Positions 29,949 to 36,875 of a stretch of DNA of 64,000 bases are shown here, piece by piece. The first letter of the stretch is position 1, and each line of letters opens with the position of its first letter. Location: the NCBI GenBank assembly GCA_963773735.1, contig CAVZCK010000017.1:1-64000 (forward strand), in the 5' to 3' direction. The position numbers and the translations under genes were made by a program. Under the pieces are notes generated by a model, which ran no database searches, was not told where the DNA came from, and saw only the letters and a list, made by a program, of their open reading frames with translations. Source of the DNA: CAVZCK01 sp963773735 (GTDB lineage: Bacteria > Pseudomonadota > Alphaproteobacteria > Rhizobiales > Rhodomicrobiaceae).

Positions 29949-30919
29949 ATGGTTACAGAGAGACATCGCATCGGCTGGATCGGTATGGGGCGCATGGGCA
30001 CGCCGATGGTGGAGCGGTTGCTAAAGGCCGGCCATGAGGTACAGTCTGGAACCGTACCCGCGCCAAGGCCGAGCCGCTGGCGGCGAAGGGCGGCCACATC
30101 GCCGACACCCCCTCCGATCTCGCCGGCGCCGACATCCTCTTTCTGATGGTCTCGACCGGCAAGGACTTGATCGAGGTGCTGTTCGGCGAGAACGGCGTGG
30201 CGGCTCAGGGCGGATCGATGCCGAAAATCGTCGTCGACTGCTCCTCGATCAGTGTCGAGGAATCGGCCGAATGCCGCGCGCGGATCGAGCAGCCGCGGCG
30301 CGGAGTTCATCGCGGCCCCGGTCAGCGGCAACGGCAAATGCGTCAAAGCCGGCAAGCTCAGCGCGGTCGCCTCCGGGCCCGAAAGCGGCCTTCGACCTGG
30401 TGCAGCCCTATATTCTCGCCTTTGCGCCGCGCGGCGTCTCCTATGTCGGCGAGGGGGAGCTGTCGCGCATCTGCAAGATCGCGCATAACGTCGTGTCTCG
30501 GCGTCGTCATCCAGAACCTCGCCGAGATCACGATGCTTGCGCGCAGAAGGCCGGCGTGCCGCGCCATGCCTTCCTCGAATTCATCAACAATAGCGTGATG
30601 GGCTCGATCTTCACGCGCTACAAGTCGAACGCGCTCGTCAATCTCGACTGGACGACGACCTTCACGCCGACGCTCCTGCGCAAGGACCTCGATCTCGGGC
30701 TCGCCGCGGCGCGCGGGCTGGACGTGCCGATGCCGGTGACGGCGGCGACGCGCGAGGCGCTGCAGGCGCATTTCGGCGCCGCGACGCTTGCAGCCCGATC
30801 CAGCCGCCTATCTGGAGAAGGATTTCGCCGCGATGATCGAGACCGTCGCGCTTGCGGCCGGGCTGAAGCTGGAGAGCGAGAATGTGCCCGTGCCGACAGG
30901 GCTGGAGGTCGAGGGATAG
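29949..30919 (+). pseudogene. 3-hydroxyisobutyrate dehydrogenase-type NAD(P) oxidoreductase, frameshifted
   Basis: The beta-hydroxyacid dehydrogenase fold is clear: N-terminal Rossmann start RIGWIGMGRMGTPMVERLLK, VVDCSSISVEESAEC, the substrate loop FIAAPVSGNGKCVKAGKLSA, and an all-helical domain with the catalytic-lysine region SRICKIAHNVV and SIFTRYKSNALVNLDWT. Frames shift near 30040, 30295, 30385, 30495 and 30790, yet the motifs are otherwise perfect over ~320 residues. It likely oxidises a beta-hydroxyacid, perhaps a product of the M24 enzyme 100 bp upstream. Five indels in 1 kb suggests poor sequence quality or genuine decay. Confidence 0.7.
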
Positions 30920-31104
30920 GCATTGTTTTTGCAAGAGCCGGAGCGGCGGCAGCACGTAGCGCCGACCGAAGCTTGCGGCCGCCGTGCCAGTTGAACGCGC
31001 ACCCCGTCGATCCTGAAACGGGAGGGGTCCCCTCCTGAACGCTTCAAGCGCCAGCCGCACAGCTGGCCTAGTTTTACTCCGGCGCTGTGGCCGGTTATTA
31101 CTCC

Positions 31105-31305
31105 GTTGACACCCCACTTGGTTTCGATCACCGACTGGCTGAGCTTCTTCCGCAGTCTGCTGACATGGACCTCGACGGTGTTGCTTTCGACCTCGCCGCC
31201 GAAGGCGCAGAGACGGTCTTCGAGCTCGTGCTTGGACAGGACGGAGTCCGGATGCTGCAACAGGGCCTCGAAAAGCGTCCATTCCCGCGCAGTGATAACG
31301 CGGCC
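31105..31305 (-). pseudogene. Response-regulator DNA-binding-domain fragment (OmpR type)
   Basis: The minus strand encodes ~66 residues of an OmpR/PhoB winged helix: GRVITAREWTLFEALLQHPD, LSKHELEDRLCAFGGEVESN, and the recognition helix TVEVHVSRLRKKLSQSVIET ending KWGV. The receiver domain and the last beta hairpin (normally GYR) are missing. The 5' break falls at the CTAGTG end of a palindromic element. A relic of a QseB/TctD-like regulator. Confidence 0.65.
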
Positions 31306-31308
31306 CTG

Positions 31309-31418
31309 CTAGTGCATCGATCCAAACGGAGACTACAGCCGGAGTTTGGAAAAATTGATGCATAAACAAAAAGCTAGTGTGCGGACGCATGCACGAAGTG
31401 AATGCGTCAGTGCACTAG
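31309..31418. repeat. Pair of CTAG-bounded palindromic elements
   Basis: The first element runs from CTAGTGCATCGATCCAAAC at 31309 to CTAG at 31377, with imperfect arms (TGCATCGAT/CCAAAC against TTTGG/ATTGATGCA). The second runs from CTAGTG at 31374 to CACTAG at 31418; its 17-base arms match at 14 positions around the loop GCACGAAGTGA. The CTAGTG ends resemble those of the palindromes at 6228-6395. No coding capacity. Confidence 0.55.
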
Positions 31419-31433
31419 GTAGAGTACAGCGAA

Positions 31434-31466
31434 TGTCGCAGGCGTTCGCTTGACAAGCCTGCGACA
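31434..31466. repeat. 10-bp perfect inverted repeat
   Basis: TGTCGCAGGC at 31434-31443 pairs perfectly with GCCTGCGACA at 31457-31466 around a 13-base loop. It lies 178 bp beyond the tupA stop codon and could terminate that operon. It could equally be a member of the palindrome cluster just before it. The rest of 31467-31643 shows no feature. Confidence 0.5.
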
Positions 31467-31643
31467 TAGGAGGATCTCGTCCGCGCCATAATCATGGAAC
31501 ACAAGTGTTCGCCGTAACGACCGATAGCGCTTGACGGAGATCGACAATGCGTCGCCGCTTTGCGGTTCGCGACGGAGATTGCCGATACCTAAGCTGATGT
31601 CAGAATTGGTGCTGCTAATTCCGATACGCCAAACATATATTCT

Positions 31644-32465
31644 TCAGTGCGTCCCTTCTGCATTCGGAAAAAACAACTGCTGATCTTGGATGCGATAGCT
31701 GCGAATCGCGTTCTGGCCGTCCGCCGAGAGAACCCAGTTAATGAACGTCTGGCCGAGTTCTTTCTTTACCGTTGGATGTTTCTCGGGATTTACGAGAGTG
31801 ATACCGTATTGATTGAAAAGACGCTTATCGCCCTCGACAACGATCTGCAGGGAATCCTTATTCTTGAAGGAAATCCAGGTGCCTCGGTCGGACAGCAGAT
31901 AGGCGCCCATGGCAGCCGCAGTATTGAGCGCCGCCCCCATGCCCTGGCCGATTTCACGATACCATGAAGGCTTAGTCGAGGCGGGATCGAGCCCTGCCAT
32001 CTTCCAAAGCGCGAGTTCGGCGATATGAGTGCCGCTCCTATCGCCGCGAGACACGAAGGGAGCGCCCTTATCATATATGCGCTTCAGGGCCGCCACCACA
32101 TCCTTGCCGCCCTTCAATCCTGCAGGGTCCTCCTTAGGCCCGATCAGCACGAAATCGTTGTACATGACATCGAAGCGCTTCACGCCATAGCCCTCGGCGA
32201 CAAACTTCTCCTCCTGAGCTTTGGCATGCACGAAGACCACGTCGGCATCGCCGCGCCGGCCGGTGTCGAGCGCCTGGCCGGTGCCTTGCGCGACCACCTT
32301 GACGTCGATGCCGGTCTTGGCCTTGAAGAGCGGCAGTAAGTACCCGAACAGGCCCGAGTCCTGGGTCGACGTCGTCGAAGAGACCACAATGGACTTGTCC
32401 TGAGCATGCAAGGGAAACGCGCTCGTCAGAACGATCGAAACGGCCAAGGCTAGAGCACGAAACAT
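31644..32465 (-). CDS. tupA: Tungstate/molybdate ABC transporter substrate-binding protein
   Basis: A 273-residue periplasmic protein with signal peptide MFRALALAVSIVLTSAFPLH (cleavage after AQ region). The mature N-terminus SIVVSSTTSTQDSGLFGYLL carries the TTSTQDSGL oxyanion motif of TupA/WtpA-type proteins; SRGDRSGTHIAELALWKMAG is the second ligand loop. TupA proteins bind tungstate very tightly and strongly prefer it over molybdate in the studied cases. The gene is last in a B-C-A ordered operon, while tupA usually comes first. With a formate dehydrogenase 4 kb away, tungsten supply to that enzyme is the likely role. Confidence 0.85.
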   Translation of the reverse strand: MFRALALAVSIVLTSAFPLHAQDKSIVVSSTTSTQDSGLFGYLLPLFKAKTGIDVKVVAQGTGQALDTGRRGDADVVFVHAKAQEEKFVAEGYGVKRFDVMYNDFVLIGPKEDPAGLKGGKDVVAALKRIYDKGAPFVSRGDRSGTHIAELALWKMAGLDPASTKPSWYREIGQGMGAALNTAAAMGAYLLSDRGTWISFKNKDSLQIVVEGDKRLFNQYGITLVNPEKHPTVKKELGQTFINWVLSADGQNAIRSYRIQDQQLFFPNAEGTH

Positions 32466-32494
32466 AAGGGTTTCTCCTCCCAATGGGATTTTCT

Positions 32495-33208
32495 TCAAAT
32501 GACCAGGTCGCCGCGCACGAAAGCCGAGCCTTGCGACGTTGCGGGCGAGGCGAAGAAGCATTGTGCGGGGGCGTGTTCGGCGAGCCGGCCGCCGACGAGG
32601 AAGACGATGTCCAATGCGAGGCGGCGGGCCTGGCCGGGATCGTGTGTGGTGAAAACCACTTTGACGCCAGAGGCGGCAACCCTGCCAATGATTTCCTCGA
32701 CCGCTTTCGTGCCGGCCGGATCCAGGCTCGCCGTGGGCTCATCGAGCAACAGCACTTCCGGATCGCGGGCGAGAGCGCGGGCGAGCGCCAGGCGCTGCTG
32801 TTCGCCGCCCGACAGACGGCGGGCGGGACACTTGCCGGCCGCACCGAGCCCGACCTGATCGAGAAGCGCGCCGATGGCGGCGCGATCATCGCTGCGTCCG
32901 GCCGCCCTCAAGGCCAGGGCGACATTTGCCGCGGCCGAGCGGCGCAGCATCACGGGCTTTTGGAACATGAAAGCGCAGCGAAGCGCTGGGCGGCTGCGGC
33001 CGTTGCGGGTAATCTGGCCTGAGACGGGTTCGATAAGGCCCATGGCGAGCTTTAAGAGTGTGGTCTTGCCGGAACCGTTCGGGCCAATGACGGCCGTGGG
33101 CTTGCCGGGCCACAGCGTGAACGAAACTCCGTTCAGGATGAGCTTCCCGCCGGAGCGGTAGCAGACGAACTCGAATTCAATGGGCAGATCGCTCGCTGGG
33201 CCCCGCAT
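32495..33208 (-). CDS. tupC: Tungstate/molybdate ABC transporter ATP-binding protein
   Basis: A ~237-residue ABC ATPase. Walker A is VIGPNGSGKTTLLKL, signature RLSGGEQQRLALARALARDP, Walker B VLLLDEPTASLDPAGT, switch region VVFTTHDPGQARRLALD. There is no C-terminal TOBE regulatory domain, as usual for TupC. The ATG at 33208 (MRGPASDLP) or the in-frame ATG at 33223, which overlaps the tupB stop, could start it; the overlap suggests translational coupling either way. Confidence 0.85.
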   Translation of the reverse strand: MRGPASDLPIEFEFVCYRSGGKLILNGVSFTLWPGKPTAVIGPNGSGKTTLLKLAMGLIEPVSGQITRNGRSRPALRCAFMFQKPVMLRRSAAANVALALRAAGRSDDRAAIGALLDQVGLGAAGKCPARRLSGGEQQRLALARALARDPEVLLLDEPTASLDPAGTKAVEEIIGRVAASGVKVVFTTHDPGQARRLALDIVFLVGGRLAEHAPAQCFFASPATSQGSAFVRGDLVI

Positions 33209-33212
33209 GACG

Positions 33213-33905
33213 CTACCCCGCATATTGCTCGGACCAGCGCCTGATCGTCCATGCAATCACATTGACCCCCAGCACCAGTCCAATAAGTATGATCCCGAGG
33301 CCGATGGCCAGCGGCAGGTCGCCTTTCGATGTTTCCAGGGCGATCGCGGTGGTCATGACCCGGGTGAAACCGTTGATATTGCCCCCGACAATGATGACCG
33401 CTCCGACTTCCGCTGCGGCGCGCCCGAAGCCAGCCAGAAAAATCGTGACCAGAGCAAAGCGGGCGTCCCACAGCAGCGTCGCGACCATAGCGGCCGGCCC
33501 GAAATTCATGGCTGTCAGCTCGTCGCGATATTCCCTCCAGAGATCCTCGACGACTTGGCGGGTCAAGGCGGCCACGATCGGCGCGATGATGATGCTCTGC
33601 ACCAGGATCATTGCCTGAGGCGTGAACAGAATGCCGAGCGAACCGAGCGGTCCGGAGCGGGACAGCAGAAGGAAACCCGACAGTCCGACGACGACGGGCG
33701 GCAGGCCCATCATCGCATTGAGCAGGACGATAACGATGTCACGCCCTTTGAATCGGGCCAGGGCGAGGAGCGCCCCAAGCGGCAACGCAACGATTGCAGC
33801 GAGTGCGGTTGCTGAGAGCGTTACCATCAAAGAAAGCCGCACGATCGCGAACAGCCTTGCGTCGCCACTGAGAACCAGATCGAGGGCGCTGTTCCCGTCC
33901 ACCAC
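33213..33905 (-). CDS. tupB: Tungstate/molybdate ABC transporter permease
   Basis: A 230-residue inner-membrane permease with five or six helices, beginning with periplasmic VDGNSALDLVLSGDARLFAI. The ATPase-coupling EAA-like loop is the GFGRAAAEVGAVIIVGGNI region. MMGLPPVVVGLSGFLLLSRS is a TupB-typical segment. First gene of the tupBCA unit, divergent from the HTH/PBP regulator with ~90 bp between starts. Confidence 0.85.
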   Translation of the reverse strand: MVDGNSALDLVLSGDARLFAIVRLSLMVTLSATALAAIVALPLGALLALARFKGRDIVIVLLNAMMGLPPVVVGLSGFLLLSRSGPLGSLGILFTPQAMILVQSIIIAPIVAALTRQVVEDLWREYRDELTAMNFGPAAMVATLLWDARFALVTIFLAGFGRAAAEVGAVIIVGGNINGFTRVMTTAIALETSKGDLPLAIGLGIILIGLVLGVNVIAWTIRRWSEQYAG

Positions 33906-33996
33906 TGTCCTTCGTCAACAATTCACCTACTATTTCGCATTTTTTCCAGATGTGTCAAACTTGAGAAATTATGCGCTTAAACGCAGGAAAATGCAT

Positions 33997-34881
33997 ATGG
34001 ATCTGCTGACTACAACCGAGGCCGCCGACTACCTGCGCATCAAGGAGCGCAAGCTCTACGAGCTGGTCGCGGAGCGTCAAATTCCATGCACGAAAGTGAC
34101 CGGCAAATGGGTGTTCCCGCGCGCGGAACTCGACCGCTGGCTGCTCTCGGGTTTGGCGCGTCCGCATGGCGTCGTCCGCGCCGATCCGCCGCCGATCATC
34201 GGCGGCAGCCACGATCCCCTCTTGCAGTGGGCGCTGCGCGAGAGCAGGTGCGAGTTGGCTTCGCTCGCCGAGGGTAGCGAGGCAGGTTATCGGAAGCTGC
34301 TGGAAGGTAAAGTTCTCGCCGCCGCCATTCACTTCCATCAGCCGGACGCCCCGGAAGCGGACGCAAATGTGGTCATGGCGGCGTCCGAGCCCGTTCTTTA
34401 CGATGCCGTTTTGATTGGCTTTGCCGTGCGGCAGCAGGGACTGCTTATGGCGAGAGGAAATCCGCTTGAAATCACGGATTTGGCGAGCGCGGCAACCGTC
34501 GACGCGCGGTTTGCCGCCCGTCCGGCAGGGGCCGGGGCGCAACAATTGCTGCATGCTTTGCTCAACAGCGAGCGGCTCGATATGTCTCTGCTCACGCTCG
34601 CCGAGGGAACATGCCCGACCGGAACCGATATCGCGGAGGCCATTCGGATCGGGCATGCAGATTGCGGCATCGCCACGCGCGCTGTCGCCGCCTCGGCCGG
34701 CCTCGATTTCCTCCCGCTGGCGCGTGAGCATTTCGATCTGCTGATGCGGCAGCGCGACTATTTCCGCAAGCCGATGCAGGCGATGCTTGATCTGATGGTC
34801 GATCCTCGTTTCGCCGCCAGAGCAGCCGATCTGGGCGGTCTGGATGTGAGCGGAGCCGGGAAGATTCGCTGGGCTCCATGA
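33997..34881 (+). CDS. HTH (excisionase-like) regulator with PBP-like oxyanion-sensing domain
   Basis: 294 residues. Residues 1-50 are a MerR/excisionase-type winged helix (LLTTTEAADYLRIKERKLYE, then GKWVFPRAELDRWLL). Residues ~65-290 resemble a type II periplasmic binding fold lacking a signal peptide: PPIIGGSHDPLLQWALRE, LAAAIHFHQPD, FAARPAGAGAQQLLHALL and AIRIGHADCGIATRAVAASA. This architecture occurs beside molybdate/tungstate transport or cofactor genes. The ATG at 33997 is better spaced from AGGA than the one at 33991. It is divergent from tupB and convergent with moeA, so it is the best candidate for metal-dependent control of the island; ligand binding is inferred. Confidence 0.75.
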   Translation: MDLLTTTEAADYLRIKERKLYELVAERQIPCTKVTGKWVFPRAELDRWLLSGLARPHGVVRADPPPIIGGSHDPLLQWALRESRCELASLAEGSEAGYRKLLEGKVLAAAIHFHQPDAPEADANVVMAASEPVLYDAVLIGFAVRQQGLLMARGNPLEITDLASAATVDARFAARPAGAGAQQLLHALLNSERLDMSLLTLAEGTCPTGTDIAEAIRIGHADCGIATRAVAASAGLDFLPLAREHFDLLMRQRDYFRKPMQAMLDLMVDPRFAARAADLGGLDVSGAGKIRWAP

Positions 34882-34900
34882 GCGGCCCGCGAGGGCCTGG

Positions 34901-36182
34901 TCACGAGAAAATTCCGAATTCGGCATACGGGATGAAATCGACTGGATCCGTTGCCGATATGGCGGGGGTATCCTCGGGGATTTCGATTAGACCGTCGGAC
35001 TGCCGCAATGACGTAATGAGCCCCGAGCCGTCGCGCTCGAATTTTGCAACCGCCAGGCCGCCATCGGCCCCCTCGACAATTTTGCCGCGCCAAAATTCGC
35101 GCCGGCCGGTCTTACGCTTTCCGAGCGAAAAAGCGGCAGGCAAGCGGAAACGCCGCGGCTCGCGCCATCTGCCGCCACCGAGCGCAGCGATCAGGGGACA
35201 CGCATAAAGCAGAAAGCAGACGAAGACGGCGACGGGGTTGCCGGGCAAGCCGAGCACGACGCAGTCGCCGATCTGGCCGAAAGCCATGGGACGGCCCGGC
35301 TTGATCGCCAGTTGCCACATGCGGAGCTTGCCGATTGCGTCGAGCGTTTTGACGAGATGGTCTTCCTCGCCGCGGCTTGCGCCCCCCGTAGTGATGAGCA
35401 CATCGAAGCGCGCGGCGGTCTGCCGAAACTGCTCGGCTACCGCATCGGCCTTGTCCGGCATGATGCCCAGATCCTCGCATTCGGCGCCGGCAAGCCTAAT
35501 CAGAGCGGCGAGCATCGGCGCATTCGCGTCGTACACCTTGCCGGGCTCGAAAGGATTGCCGGCGCGAATGATCTCGTCGCCGCTCGATATGATCGCGACT
35601 TTGGGTTTTGCGAAGCATTCGACTGCGCCAAATCCGGCCGCGGCGATTGCGGCGACATCCTGCGGCCGCAGCCGGTCGCCGGCCGAGACGAGCACCGTCT
35701 CCGCCTCAACGTCCTCCCCGGCAAGCCGGCGATTGATGCCGAATTTCACGACCGGAGGGAAGCGCCGCAAATCGGTCGGCGCCCGATGAGGCGAGCATCA
35801 CATCCTCCTGCATGACGACCGTGTCGGTGCCCTCCGGCATGGTCACGCCAGTGAAGACGCGCACCGCTTCGTTCTCGCCGATCGCATGGCCGAGAGCATG
35901 CCCCGCGGCGGCACGGCCGGTGATCTTGAGGCGCGAACCGCGCGCCGGATCGTAATGGGCGAATGAGAAAGCGTAGCCGTCGACGGCGGCATTGGTATGC
36001 CCCGGAATGGCGCGGGACGCCATGATGGAACGGGCAGCGATCCGGCCCGAGGCATCCGCAAGCGCGACGATTTCCGTATCAACGACAGGCTGAAGGCGCT
36101 CCTTCAGGATTGCAAGCGCTTCGGAATGCAGGAGGCGATCCTTGTCATGGAGGAAGCAATCGTCGAGCAGCTTGGCTGTCAT
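34901..36182 (-). pseudogene. moeA: Molybdopterin molybdotransferase MoeA, one frameshift
   Basis: MoeA inserts Mo (or W) into adenylylated molybdopterin. The reading starts MTAKLLDDCFLHDKDRLLHS with GRIAARSIMASRAIPGHTNA and AVDGYAFS. It breaks near 35765 after VVMQEDVMLASSGA and resumes as INRRLAGEDVEAETVLVSAG. The MPT-binding core AIISSGDEI and VLITTGGASRGEEDHLVKTL and the loop VVLGLPGNPVAVFVCFLL are intact, and total length ~425 is normal. It overlaps mobA by ATGA. One base restores it. Confidence 0.85.
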
Positions 36183-36836
36183 GCGGTTCGCGATCCTCCT
36201 GCCCGAATGAAATCCTCGGCTTTGGCCAGATCCTCCGGCGTGTTGACGTTGAAAAACGGATCGAGGCCGTTTCGGCCGTCGTCGAGGAACGGAAATGTCA
36301 CGCTTCAGATTCGGATTCCTGTCGATCCAGCTCTGCGTGCGGCGCTCGCCGCTTTGGAGATACGCCGCAAGCGCATCCTTATGCGCGATCGGCCATAAGC
36401 CGCAAGCGAAATGGCCGCGTCCGCCCGATGCGGCGATGACGATGGTGGCGGCGTTCCTGCCAGCCGCCTCGGTCAAGGCGCTTACATAATGCTCCGGCAA
36501 GAACAGCGTATCGCAAGGGGCGGTGACCAGCCAGCGCGCCCCGGCGCAGTTCTCCGCCGCCCAGTTCATGGCGGCAAGCAGCCCGGCAAGCGGACCGGCA
36601 TAGTCGCCGAAATCGTCCTTAACGAGCGGCAAGCCGAATTGCGCGAATGCGCTCTCAGGGCCGTTCACGTTCAGGATGCAGGCATCGACATGCGGGCAGA
36701 TCCGGTCGATCACATGGGAGATCATCGGCCGGCCGGCGAGCGTCATCAGCGCCTTGGGTTCTCCGCCCATGCGGCGCGACAATCCGCCTGCAAGGATGAC
36801 GCCTACAATTCCCGTCTTGCCGTGTTCGCTGGGCAT
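36179..36836 (-). pseudogene. mobA: Molybdenum cofactor guanylyltransferase MobA, one frameshift
   Basis: MobA adds GMP to the molybdenum cofactor to make the MGD form used by DMSO-reductase-family enzymes such as the neighbouring formate dehydrogenase. Seen: GVILAGGLSRRMGGEPKALM (GTP-binding loop), LVTAPCDTLFLPEHYVSAL and FACGLWPIAHKDALAAYLQ. Near 36300 the frame shifts after NPNLKRDI; corrected, it ends FPFLDDGRNGLDPFFNVNTP then EDLAKAEDFIRAGGSRTA, with its stop overlapping the moeA start. ~218 residues is normal. It lies 40 bp after fdsA, in the same operon. Confidence 0.85.
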
Positions 36837-36875
36837 TGCTCCTGACTTATGCTGCCGTCCGCCTCAAGACCGCAT

